DNA from: Streptomyces sp. CA-210063
GTDB taxonomy: Bacteria; Actinomycetota; Actinomycetes; Streptomycetales; Streptomycetaceae
Assembly (NCBI RefSeq): GCF_024612015.1
Contig: NZ_CP102512.1
Coordinates: 6,882,001 to 6,946,000 of the forward strand
Reading direction: 5' to 3'
Length of the DNA: 64,000 bases
In this document: positions 8,901 through 16,478 of the stretch, one piece after another
Layout of the letters: each line of letters starts with the position of its first letter
Position numbering within the stretch: the stretch's first letter is position 1
Program-made: the position numbers and the translations under genes
Notes under the pieces: generated by a model
Databases searched by the model: none
The model's input: the letters and a program-made list of their open reading frames with translations, nothing else
What the model was told of the DNA's origin: nothing

Positions 8901-9683
8901 ACGAAGGCCGCCGACGAGCCCCTCGAGGTGCTGTCGCTGCGCGGCGACATCGCCTTCGAGGACGTGGACTTCGCGTACGGGGACGACGAGGAGGCATTGA
9001 GCGGGGTCGCGTTGACGATCCCCGCCGGGCAGACCGTCGCCTTCGTCGGCGAGACCGGCGCCGGCAAGTCGACCCTCGTCAAACTCGTCGCCCGCTTCTA
9101 CGACCCCACCGGCGGCCGGGTCACGGTCGACGGCACCGACCTGCGCGACCTCGACATCACGTCGTACCGCCACCGCCTGGGCGTCGTCCCGCAGGAGGCG
9201 TACCTCTTCCAGGGCACGATCCGGGACGCCATCGCCTACGGCCGCCCCGACGCCACCGACGCCCAGGTGGAGGCCGCCGCCCGTGCCGTCGGCGCCCACG
9301 ACATGATCGCCACCCTGGAGGGCGGCTACCTCCACGAGGTCGCCGAACGAGGCCGCAACCTGTCCGCCGGACAGCGCCAGCTGATCGCCCTGGCACGCGC
9401 GGAGCTGGTGAACCCGGACATCCTGCTCCTCGACGAGGCGACGGCGGCCCTGGACCTGGCGACGGAGGCCCAGGTCAACCACGCCACCGACCGCCTCGCC
9501 GGCCGCCGCACGACCCTCGTCGTGGCCCACCGCCTCACCACCGCCGCCCGCGCCGACCGCGTCGTCGTCATGGACCACGGCCGCGTCACGGAGGACGGCA
9601 CCCACGACGAACTCCTGGCCCGCGGCGGCCGGTACGCGGAGCTGTGGCGGACCTTCGTGGGCGAGCCGGTTCTGCGGCCGTAG
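5904..9683 (+). CDS. Single-chain heterodimer-type ABC exporter (TMD-NBD-TMD-NBD)
   Basis: A 1259-residue fused ABC exporter. GTG 5904 is chosen because AAGGAGGG at 5890-5897 precedes it; an in-frame GTG at 5859 lacks one. Order: TMD1 (about 30-320), NBD1 (about 345-580), charged linker, TMD2 (about 690-980), NBD2 (about 1010-1245). NBD1 has Walker A GSSGSGKST, signature LSGGQ and Walker B LLVLDDATSAVD, with Asp where the catalytic Glu should be. NBD2 has GETGAGKST, signature LSAGQ and normal Walker B ILLLDEATAALD. In a head-to-tail dimer, NBD1 Walker B pairs with NBD2 signature, so both changes fall in one ATP site. That is the known pattern of asymmetric exporters such as TM287/288 and BmrCD. 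Lipid or drug export is likely; substrate unknown. Confidence 0.92.
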   Translation: MAARQGEEAVEDLREEREKPGAGGDGWARRLAGYAWRYPKGVILALGSSLAGMALMALVPLITKVIIDDVIGDKTRDMAPWAAALIGSALLVYVFTYIRRYYGGRLALDVQHDLRTEMYGTITRLDGRRQDELSTGQVVGRATSDLQLIQGLLFMLPMTIGNFLLFLISLVIMAWLSLPLTLVALAVAPALWWIAERSRTKLHPATWYAQAQAAAVAGVVDGAVSGVRVVKGFGQEEQETGKLREVGRRLFAGRLRTIRFNSRYTPALQSVPALGQVAMLALGGWLAVRGHITLGTFVAFSTYLAQLVGPVRMLALVLTVGQQARAGTERVLELIDTEPSLSDGTKTLPADAPATVEFDDVSFGYHDERPVLNGLSFEIRPGETLAVVGSSGSGKSTVSLLLPRFYDVTRGAVLIGGHDVRELTFDSLRAAIGLVPEDSFLFSDTVRNNIAYGRPDATDEQIETAARAAQADRFIADLPDGYATKVGEHGLTLSGGQRQRIALARAILTDPRLLVLDDATSAVDARVEHEIHEALKHVMEGRTTLLIAHRRSTLGLADRIAVLDEGRLADIGTHEELERRSALYRRLLTDPDELGGVSPGHIPPTSLAKSDDTPVRDSIRDELDAEFDAERGITPRLWTGDREPRDTAFDGTPATPELLAQVEALPPATDTPGIDEARAVAPEESYGLRRLLRGFGLPLLISLGLVAVDAGMGLLLPVLIRHGIDQGVSQAALGAVWAASLLGLLAVLAQWAAQIGEMRMTGRTGERVLYSLRLKIFAQLQRLGLDYYERELTGRIMTRMTTDVDALSTFLQTGLVTAFVSVVTFFGIMVALVVIDVQLALVVFATLPPLIVCTVFFRRASVKAYELARERVSVVNADLQESVSGLRIVQAFRRERDGGRRFAAGSDSYRQARVHGQWLISLYFPFVQFLSSAAAAAVLVVGAHRVDAGTLTTGALVAYLLYIDLFFAPVQQLSQVFDGYQQATVSLGRIQELLQEPTSTKAADEPLEVLSLRGDIAFEDVDFAYGDDEEALSGVALTIPAGQTVAFVGETGAGKSTLVKLVARFYDPTGGRVTVDGTDLRDLDITSYRHRLGVVPQEAYLFQGTIRDAIAYGRPDATDAQVEAAARAVGAHDMIATLEGGYLHEVAERGRNLSAGQRQLIALARAELVNPDILLLDEATAALDLATEAQVNHATDRLAGRRTTLVVAHRLTTAARADRVVVMDHGRVTEDGTHDELLARGGRYAELWRTFVGEPVLRP

Positions 9684-9777
9684 GGCGTCTCCCCAGCCTG
9701 TTCCGCCGGGCGCGCAACCGTTCGAGGGGGGTTGCGCGTCCGTACATCAGTACGGTTCCGAGGCGGGAGGGGCAACA

Positions 9778-10170
9778 GTGAGCAGGCGTGGGACACGTCG
9801 GCCGATGGCGCTCGTGCTGGCCGTGTTGACGACGGCCGGGCTGCTGACGCTGGCCGGGCCGGCGGGGAGCGCGGAGGCGGCCGCCCCGGGGTGCGGCGGG
9901 CGCAAGGTGCGGACGTTGACGTTCGACGCGGGGACCATCAAGGTCTACCGGAAGGGCACCCGGTACGTGTGCGCCGTGCTCGTGCCCAAGAAGACCGGGA
10001 CGAACAAGGCCCGCAAGGCGTCCGTCGAGATTCGCCCCTGGGCCGGGCGGTGGGCGAAGAACAAGAAGCGCCCCACCGGGCCCGTGACCGTGCACGCGGG
10101 CAAGCGCGGTGTGTGGATCAAGGCGCGGGTCGGCTCACTGACCTACAACTCGGGCTGGATCCTGCGCTGA
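9778..10170 (+). CDS. Small secreted basic protein, function unknown
   Basis: A 130-residue protein with a Sec signal peptide: basic MSRRGTRR, a hydrophobic stretch about 10-27, and an Ala-rich cleavage zone (AGSAEAAA) near residue 36. The GTG start at 9778 follows GGGAGG at 9765-9770. The mature part is short, rich in Lys/Arg/Gly and contains two cysteines (CGGRK and YVCAVLV) that could form a disulfide. It resembles the 122-residue secreted protein at 25357 in overall plan (signal peptide, cysteine pair, beta-rich basic mature domain) but I see no clear sequence identity. I do not recognise a family. It stands alone, 94 bp after the ABC exporter. Confidence 0.75.
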   Translation: MSRRGTRRPMALVLAVLTTAGLLTLAGPAGSAEAAAPGCGGRKVRTLTFDAGTIKVYRKGTRYVCAVLVPKKTGTNKARKASVEIRPWAGRWAKNKKRPTGPVTVHAGKRGVWIKARVGSLTYNSGWILR

Positions 10171-10319
10171 GCCCCAGCCGCAGCCCCAGCCCGCACAGGG
10201 TTTTCCCTATCTCTCCCATCTCCGGCTGAAAGCAGTCCAGTTGGCCCCTTTCTTCCCTGGTGCCCCGGCGGTCGCTCCGATAGCTTCCGGCGCACAGCTG
10301 CTGCATAGGGGAGAAACGC

Positions 10320-11750
10320 ATGCGCAAAGCACTCGGATGGGTGCTGTCGCTCGTGGTGCTCATAGGCACGTTGAGCACGGCGGGGGCGGCCAACGCCGCG
10401 GGGTCGGACACCGCTGACATCAAGGACCGACTGCTCGCGATACCGGGCGTGAGCCTGATCGAGGAGAAGCCGTACCCGGGTTACCGCTTCTTCGTCCTCA
10501 ACTTCACCCAGCCGGTGGACCACCGGAACCCGGCGAAGGGCACGTTCCAGCAGCGGGTCACCATGCTGCACAAGGACACCAGCCGCCCGACGGTCTTCTA
10601 CACCGGCGGATACAACGTCTCCACGGCCCCCGGCCGCCGCGAGCCCACGCAGATCGTGGACGGTAACCAGGTGTCGATGGAGTACCGCTTCTTCAACCCC
10701 TCCCGCCCCGACCCGGCCGACTGGTCCAAGCTGGACATCTGGCAGGCGGCCAGCGACCAGCACCGGATCTTCAAGGCGCTGAAGAAGATCTACGGCCAGA
10801 AGTGGATCTCGACCGGTGGGTCGAAGGGCGGCATGACCGCCACCTACTACGAGCGCTTCTACCCGAAGGACATGGACGGCGTCGTCGCGTACGTCGCCCC
10901 CAACGACGTGGTGAACAAGGAGGACTCGGCGTACGACCGGTTCTTCGCGAAGGTCGGCACCGAGGAGTGCCGCGACCGGCTGAACGCCGTGCAGCGCGAG
11001 GCGCTGGTACGCCGTGAGCCGCTGAAGAAGAAGTACGCGGAGGTCGCCGCCGCCGAGGGCTACACCTTCGACACCGTCGGCAGCCTCGACAAGGCGTACG
11101 AGGCGGTCGTCCTCGACTACGTGTGGGGCTTCTGGCAGTACAGCCTGCTCGCCGACTGCGACAGCGACGCCATCCCGAAGGACGCCGAGTCCGCGACGGA
11201 CGACGAGATCTGGACGTCCATCGACACGATCTCCGGCTTCTCCTTCTACACCGACCAGGGCCTGGAGCCGTACACGCCGTACTTCTACCAGGCCGGTACG
11301 CAGCTGGGCGCGCCCACGATCCGGTTCCCGCACATCGAGAAGAAGTACATCCGCTACGGCTACCAGCCGCCCCGGAACTTCGTCCCGCGCGACATCAAGA
11401 TGAGGTTCCAGCCGTACGCCATGCGGGACGTCGACACGTGGGTCCGTAACAACGCCCACCAGATGCTCTTCGTGTACGGCGAGAACGACCCGTGGGGTGC
11501 TGAGCCGTTCCACCTGGGCAAGAAGGCCCGCGACTCGTACATCTTCACGGCGCCCGGCGCCAACCACGGTGCCAACGTCTCCCGTCTCGTCGACTCCGAG
11601 AAGGCGCTGGCCACCGCCCGCATCCTGGAGTGGGCGGGCGTCGCCTCCGCGACGGTCCAGGAGGACCCGAGCAAGGCCAGGCCGCTGGCGAAGTTCGACA
11701 ACAAGCTCGACAAGCGTGACGTCGAGCGAGAGCCCGCGCTGCGGCCGTAA
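10320..11750 (+). CDS. Secreted S37-family (PS-10) tripeptidyl aminopeptidase
   Basis: A 476-residue secreted serine peptidase of the PS-10/S37 family. ATG 10320 follows AGGGGAG at 10307-10313. The signal peptide is residues 1 to about 27 (ending ANAAG). The nucleophile is S168 in ISTGGSKGGM; a probable acid is the Asp of YGENDPWG and the histidine that of PGANHGANV, together an alpha/beta-hydrolase triad. Family knowledge: Streptomyces S37 enzymes release tripeptides from N-termini and were found as secreted tripeptidyl aminopeptidases. Length matches the family. A GC-rich hairpin 24 bp past the stop separates it from the convergent kinase gene. Confidence 0.88.
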   Translation: MRKALGWVLSLVVLIGTLSTAGAANAAGSDTADIKDRLLAIPGVSLIEEKPYPGYRFFVLNFTQPVDHRNPAKGTFQQRVTMLHKDTSRPTVFYTGGYNVSTAPGRREPTQIVDGNQVSMEYRFFNPSRPDPADWSKLDIWQAASDQHRIFKALKKIYGQKWISTGGSKGGMTATYYERFYPKDMDGVVAYVAPNDVVNKEDSAYDRFFAKVGTEECRDRLNAVQREALVRREPLKKKYAEVAAAEGYTFDTVGSLDKAYEAVVLDYVWGFWQYSLLADCDSDAIPKDAESATDDEIWTSIDTISGFSFYTDQGLEPYTPYFYQAGTQLGAPTIRFPHIEKKYIRYGYQPPRNFVPRDIKMRFQPYAMRDVDTWVRNNAHQMLFVYGENDPWGAEPFHLGKKARDSYIFTAPGANHGANVSRLVDSEKALATARILEWAGVASATVQEDPSKARPLAKFDNKLDKRDVEREPALRP

Positions 11751-11773
11751 CCTGCCCCAGCGGTAAGTGAGTT

Positions 11774-11808
11774 GAGCCCCGGTGCCGTCGAGAGCGGCGC
11801 CGGGGCTC
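11774..11808. terminator. Bidirectional terminator between convergent genes
   Basis: Inverted repeat GAGCCCCGGTGCCG / CGGCGCCGGGGCTC (14-bp arms, one G-T type mismatch, 7-nt loop TCGAGAG). It lies between the S37 peptidase stop and the kinase stop and overlaps the last codon region of the kinase gene, so it can serve both directions. Confidence 0.75.
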
Positions 11809-14080
11809 ACCTCTCCTCGGCGGCCTCGGTGTCCAGCGCCATCCAGCCCACCCGGGTCGAGGGGACGTAGACGATGCCGCCCGCCACCATCGGCTCGGTG
11901 TCCAGGCCCGTCTCCACACCGCTGGCGTCCTCGACGCTCGGCACGCTGTGCTGGTAGAGCAACTCGCCCGTGCGCGACTCGAAGACGGCGACCTCACGGG
12001 TGTTGGCGACGTAGACGCGGTCACCGGCCTGGACGGGCGGTGCGTCGGCCGGGCCCAGTCCGGGCATGGGCCTGCGCCACAGCTCGGTCCGCTCGACCGT
12101 GTCGACGGCGACCAGTTCGCCGCCCGTCTGGGTGGGAGCCATGAACAGCACCCGGCCCGGCGTCACCGACAGCTCGGGCGCCCCGATCTGACCGCCGCCC
12201 AGGGTCGCGTCGACCTCGATGCGCACGCCCTTGGCGCCCGGCGCGAGATCCTGGCTCAACAGGGCGCTCTCCGCGGTCTCGTCGTTCACCGCGATGCAGT
12301 ACAGCCGAGTCGCGTCGTCCTCCTCGAGCAGCGCCTGGCTGCCGGGTTCGCACGACGCGGACAGCTTGAACGCGGCGACCCGCTTGCCGCTGCCGGTGTC
12401 GAAGACCGTGACGAAGTCCTCGCCGAGCCCGTCGACGGTCACGCCGGTGAACGCGTAGAGCCGGTCGCCGACGACCCGCAGCGCGGGCGGATGCCCGGTG
12501 CCGGCCTCGGGGACGGTGCGCGCCTGCAGCGACCAGGCCTCCCGGCCCGTGCGCGCGTCCACGGCCTGGACCAGCCCGCCGTGGTCGACCACGTACACCC
12601 GCTCGCCGTCGCCGATGAGCCGCTGCGTGAGCAACGCCATCGCGTAGCGCCATTTCACCTCGCCGTCGGCGAGCGAGAGACCGACGACGCGGTCGCCGAT
12701 GTTGACGATCGCGGTGTCGCCGACGACGACCGGCGTGTTCTGGCCGTACGACGAGGCCTCGTCCGTCCGCCACAGCTCCCTGCCGGTCGCGGCGTCGATC
12801 CGGACCGTCCGGTCGCCGACGCACACCAGGGACGAGTCGGCGTACACGCAGTCGCTGTTCTGGAGGTTGTACTGCCACCGCCGCCAGCCGTCCGGGCGGC
12901 GCTCGGGGCTGTCGTGGTACGTGAACGTGAAGCCGCCCGAGCCGGACTGCGTGCTCGCGTACGGGGCCGACCCCTCCGGCTGTGTGACGGCGCGGGCGGT
13001 CCGGCTGGGCTTCCCACTCGGACTCCCGGCGGAATCCGAACCGCCCCCGCCGCCGTCCTCGCCGCCACGCAGCCCGTACAGCAGTCCGCCCGACAGCGTG
13101 GCGACCGCCACCACCGCGGCCGCCACGGCGACGAGCCGCCGGCGCCGCCGGGGCGGGGGAGTGGCGGCGGAGCCGGCGCCCGTGCGCACGGGCGGCGCCG
13201 GAGAGCCGGACGCCGGTGAGCGCAGCACGAAGGTGTCCGGGGAGTCGAGGGCGGCCGGGTAGGACGTGCTCTGCAGGAGGGCGAGCAGCTTGTCCGCATC
13301 CGGGCGGTCGGCCGGCTCCTTGGCCAGGCAGCTCTCGACCACCGGCAGCAGCCAGTCGGGCACCCCCTCCAGGTCGGGGGGTTCGTGGACCAGCTGGTAC
13401 GCCACCGCGTACACGTCCGTGGCGTCGAACGGCACATGGCCGCTCGCCGCGTACGTCAGCACCGAGCCCAGCGCGAAGATGTCGCTCCGTGGCCCGACGT
13501 CCTTCTGGGCGCGGATCTGCTCCGGCGACATGAACGGCGGGGTGCCCACCGTGATCCCCGTGCCCGTGGGCATGTCGGTGTCGGCGGCGCGCACGATGCC
13601 GAAGTCGATGACCCGGGGGCCGTCGGCGGCGAGCAGGACGTTGGCCGGCTTGAGGTCGCGGTGCACGATTCCGGCGCGGTGTATGTCGCGCAGCGCCTCG
13701 GCGAGGCCGGTGGCGAGGCGGTACAGCTCCTCGGCACCCAGAGTGGGCCCCTGCTTGATGCGCTGGTCCAGCGGCTGCCCCGGCACGAACAGGGTCGCCA
13801 TCCAGGGCGGGTCGGCGTCCGGGTCGGCGTCCACGACCGGCGCGGTGAAGGCGCCGCTGACCTGACGGGCGGCGGTCACCTCACGGCGGAAACGGTGCCG
13901 GAAGTCGGGCTGGTGAGCGAGGTTGCCGCGGATCACCTTGACGGCGACCTGGCGGCCCGAGGGCGACGTGCCGAGATAGACCCGGCCCATGCCGCCCGAC
14001 CCGAGGAGGGAGTCGATGCGGTAGCCGGGGATCTCCGGCAGCTCCTCCTTGCCCGGAGCGCCCTGAGGATCCTGGGCCAT
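11807..14080 (-). CDS. Membrane Ser/Thr protein kinase with extracellular PQQ-like beta-propeller
   Basis: A 757-residue PknB-type kinase. The start is ATG 14080, behind GGTGGGGGGACG. The kinase domain is about 17-275: Gly loop LLGSGGMGRVYLG, K48 (VAVKVI), HRDLKPANVLL with D142, and DFG at 159-161. A Pro/Arg-rich juxtamembrane part and one transmembrane helix (about 320-340) follow, then a C-terminal beta-propeller of PQQ-like blades (repeated GRELWRTDEA, TGREAWSLQ, VERTELWRR patterns). Kinase plus propeller is the AfsK-like plan, although the clear transmembrane helix makes this a receptor-type kinase. Ligand unknown. The propeller may sense a cell-wall or redox signal (inference). Confidence 0.9.
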   Translation of the reverse strand: MAQDPQGAPGKEELPEIPGYRIDSLLGSGGMGRVYLGTSPSGRQVAVKVIRGNLAHQPDFRHRFRREVTAARQVSGAFTAPVVDADPDADPPWMATLFVPGQPLDQRIKQGPTLGAEELYRLATGLAEALRDIHRAGIVHRDLKPANVLLAADGPRVIDFGIVRAADTDMPTGTGITVGTPPFMSPEQIRAQKDVGPRSDIFALGSVLTYAASGHVPFDATDVYAVAYQLVHEPPDLEGVPDWLLPVVESCLAKEPADRPDADKLLALLQSTSYPAALDSPDTFVLRSPASGSPAPPVRTGAGSAATPPPRRRRRLVAVAAAVVAVATLSGGLLYGLRGGEDGGGGGSDSAGSPSGKPSRTARAVTQPEGSAPYASTQSGSGGFTFTYHDSPERRPDGWRRWQYNLQNSDCVYADSSLVCVGDRTVRIDAATGRELWRTDEASSYGQNTPVVVGDTAIVNIGDRVVGLSLADGEVKWRYAMALLTQRLIGDGERVYVVDHGGLVQAVDARTGREAWSLQARTVPEAGTGHPPALRVVGDRLYAFTGVTVDGLGEDFVTVFDTGSGKRVAAFKLSASCEPGSQALLEEDDATRLYCIAVNDETAESALLSQDLAPGAKGVRIEVDATLGGGQIGAPELSVTPGRVLFMAPTQTGGELVAVDTVERTELWRRPMPGLGPADAPPVQAGDRVYVANTREVAVFESRTGELLYQHSVPSVEDASGVETGLDTEPMVAGGIVYVPSTRVGWMALDTEAAEER

Positions 14081-14188
14081 CGTCCCCCCACCGTTCACCG
14101 CCGTCGTACGGTCGTCAAGCGGATGATATCGATCAGGGGCGACGGCGTACGGAGGGTTTCTGGACTCAACTCGGTAAGGGGCACCGGG

Positions 14189-14224
14189 CACTCGGGGGCA
14201 GGCACTCACTCGGGGGCAGGCACT
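14189..14224. repeat. 18-bp tandem repeat directly after the lipoprotein stop codon
   Basis: Two exact copies of CACTCGGGGGCAGGCACT. On the coding (minus) strand they begin at the last base of the lipoprotein TGA and so form its 3' untranslated region. Confidence 0.85.
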
Positions 14225-14904
14225 CAGACGGGGACCGCGCACCCCACCGGCCTGTCCCCGCCCAGCTGCACATACAGATCCGTGGCGGCCGGGCACCGCG
14301 GCTTCGTGCCGACGGCGGCCGTGACCTGGTACTCCGGGGCGTGCTTGCCGTTGCCGTCGCAGGCGGTCTCACGGACCTCGCCCCGCCCGGCGCCGTAGAC
14401 GCAGTCGCCGACGATGGTGCGGGGGCCGCCTCCGCCGCCGGGGTCGCCCGGATGCGGCGGCTGGAGCTTACGCATACAGGCGTAGCCCTGGGGGACCGAG
14501 CCGTCGCCGTCCTCGTCCTCGGCGGACTCGGTGGACCCGCCGGACCCGCCGGAGGAGGGCCGGGACTCGCTGATGTGGAGGACGAAGTCGGTGGTCGGCG
14601 GACAGAGCGGCCCCTGCCCGACCCGGCCGTCGTGCCGGGCCACGACCCGGGCGGCGGCGCGCTCGCTCGCGCAGGGCACCTCGGTGAAGCTGGTCGTCCC
14701 GAACGAACTGCACTCGTCGACCCCGAGGAACACGGTCCCGTACCCGGACTGCCGGGTCGGCGCGGTCGTGGTCGTCCACTCCTCGGGCTCCTCGCCCACC
14801 CCTCCCGACCAGGCCTGACACCCGCAGAGCGCGGCGACCGCCAGGAGGACGGCAGCCACGAGCACCCCTGTACGCACCCTTCGAACGGGACAAACCCCTC
14901 GCAT
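14224..14904 (-). CDS. Putative lipoprotein of unknown function
   Basis: A 226-residue exported protein. ATG 14904 is chosen because GGGGGG precedes it and because it gives a normal signal peptide: MRGVCPVRRVRTG, then a hydrophobic core (about 14-27) and LCGCQ, a lipobox-like site with the lipid-accepting Cys near residue 30. The mature part holds eight or so further cysteines in spaced pairs (ECSSF, PCASE, LCPP, ACMRK, DCVYG, RCPAA, GCAVPV) and a Gly/Ser/Asp-rich low-complexity centre, suggesting a disulfide-bonded extracellular domain. It looks like a duplicated module in which each half ends in a PxTDFVxH/PAATDLYV type strand. No family name can be supported. It lies upstream of, and on the same strand as, the kinase gene, about 140 bp apart. 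Confidence 0.7.
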   Translation of the reverse strand: MRGVCPVRRVRTGVLVAAVLLAVAALCGCQAWSGGVGEEPEEWTTTTAPTRQSGYGTVFLGVDECSSFGTTSFTEVPCASERAAARVVARHDGRVGQGPLCPPTTDFVLHISESRPSSGGSGGSTESAEDEDGDGSVPQGYACMRKLQPPHPGDPGGGGGPRTIVGDCVYGAGRGEVRETACDGNGKHAPEYQVTAAVGTKPRCPAATDLYVQLGGDRPVGCAVPV

Positions 14905-15016
14905 GGCCACCCCCCGATGAACCCCCGTCCAGCGTGACCCGGTGGAGAGGGCCACGCCAGACATACCGTGCGCTTTGCGTCACTTGGGGGTGGTGCGCGA
15001 GGTGTGCGGCGTAGGT

Positions 15017-15056
15017 CCCGTACGTCAGGACCCGTACGTCAGGACCCGTACGTCAG
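15017..15056. repeat. 14-bp tandem repeat spanning the GH3 pseudogene stop codon
   Basis: CCCGTACGTCAGGA occurs twice exactly and a third time for 12 bases. The unit contains the last codons and stop of the GH3 reading frame (LTYGS-stop at 15039), so the end of the gene has been copied downstream. Confidence 0.85.
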
Positions 15057-15939
15057 CCCGTGCCCGATCGGGTACAGCACCCGCGCCGGGTCGTCGGCCC
15101 GCTGCACCGGCACCGGCAGCCTCCCGCGCGGCGCCACCCGCCCGGCCAGCACCCGCGCCGCCGCCCGCACCTCGACGTCCGTCCACGAGTACGACGCCAA
15201 GTAGCCCTTCACCTCAGGCAGTTGGGCCACGTCGTACGGGTTCCGGAGGGCGACCGCCACCACCGGCACCCCGGTGGCGAGGAGCCGTGTGACGAGGGTC
15301 CGCTGAGCGCTGCTCGCCGTCACGTTGTACGTCCCCACGACCACGGCGTCCTTGCCCCGCGCCGCCACGGCCTGGTCGATGAGGGCCTGTGCGGGGGCCG
15401 TACCGGTCGACAGGCGGGTCGTCGTGAAGCCGAGGGAGGTGAGTTCGGCGGCGAGGACGGCCGTCGGCGGTCCCGTGGTGCCCGACGGGGACGCCGGATC
15501 GGCGCCGACCCGCCGCAGGATGCCGGTAAGGATCGGGCGGGAGAGGGTGGCCGGGTGGTCCGCGGGGAAGGCCGAGGGAGGCGCGCTGGATCCCGTTCGA
15601 CAGGCCGGCGATCTGGTGCGGGTCACGGGTGTTGTGCGCCCAGGCGAAGTAGATGATCCCGCCGACCCGGTACGTGGCCAGCAGCTCGGCGGCCGTCCGG
15701 ACGCCGAGCTCCCGGAGGTTGGCGTCGATGTCCGCCTGGTCGGGCGTGGTCGCCGAGTGCCCGTAGACCCGCATCATGAAGAGCTGGCCGAACTTCTCCT
15801 CAAGGGTCATACGGGAGATGAGGCCGCGGAGTTTCCTGTCGTCGGCGCCGCGCGCGCCGCCGGCCTCTGCGTCGGTGCCGAGGGCCAGGGCCGCGGTGAC
15901 GCCTGCTGTGGCGGCGAGAACGGTACGTCTGGAGGGCAC
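15039..15939 (-). pseudogene. GH3-family beta-N-acetylhexosaminidase, internally deleted and frameshifted
   Basis: The first 125 codons (from ATG 15939) read as the N-terminus of a secreted GH3 hydrolase: Tat-type signal MPSRRTVLAATAG, then RGLISRMTLEEKFGQLFM and GLSNGIQRASLGLP. Next, in another frame, comes a short island HPATLSRPILTGILR, and then, in the same frame as the island, VGADPASPSGTTGPP and a normal C-terminus ending PIGHGLTYGS. From family knowledge these are well-separated parts of a roughly 600-residue enzyme. Most of the catalytic barrel is therefore missing, at a first junction near 15558-15565 (frame-breaking) and a second near 15509-15514 (in frame). The gene cannot encode an active hexosaminidase. 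About 300 codons remain. Confidence 0.85.
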
Positions 15940-16478
15940 GTGCGCTCCTTCCGGAGGTGTTCACGGGACTGAGGGGCCGCCACCGGCGCTGTCGGAGGGG
16001 GCGCGCCGGTGGCGGCGTGCTGCCGGCCGCAGGCGGCGGAGAGGGTTGGTCAGCGATCGCAGCCAGCAGCGAGGCCGACGTCCGCTCTGCGGAGACTCAC
16101 CCGGCAGTATGGCGGTTGGACGGGGTGGGGTGGGTTCGGGTTCCCGGGGAAGGGTGGAATTCCGGAAGTTGGTGGGGGTGGGGGTGTTGGTGCGCGGGGG
16201 AGCTCGGTGGGTTCGGTGCGTCGGCGGGTGCGGGTGAGTGGGGGCTGGTCGCGCAGTTCCCCGCGCCCCTGAAAGACCAGGCCCTGCGGGCCTGAAGACG
16301 ACGGCCCTGCGGGCCGAAAAGCACGGGGCGCAGCCCCTGCTTTTCAGGGGCGCGGGGAACTGCGCGAGCAACCACGACGCACCCGCACCCGCCGACGCAC
16401 CGAACCCCCCGAGCTGGACGGCGGACACAAGGTCCACTCCCCGGACGCCCCGGCACGGACACGGCATCGCGGGCCAGC
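15940..16478. other. 539-bp intergenic region without a gene
   Basis: Lies between the start of the GH3 pseudogene and aroA, which are divergent. Its right half is filled by a long inverted repeat (16201-16415). The left half is G+C-rich with G-runs (GTTGGTGGGGGTGGGGGTG near 16167-16185) and holds no convincing gene. Confidence 0.6.
16201..16415. repeat. Long inverted repeat of the GCGCAGTTCCCCGCGCCCCT family, copy A
   Basis: Arms of about 65-75 bp pair almost perfectly: the left arm carries GTCGCGCAGTTCCCCGCG at about 16249-16266 and the right arm the complement at 16340-16366. Outer parts GGTTCGGTGCGTCGGCGGGT-like and its complement also pair. The interior holds two small hairpins built on GGCCCTGCGGGCC. 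Located between divergent genes. Confidence 0.85.

Noticed and set aside
5028..9605. A 1525-codon open frame on the minus strand, opposite the ABC exporter and SDR genes
   Set aside because: It is the GC-bias shadow of strongly conserved plus-strand genes; its translation is low in complexity and shows no domain.
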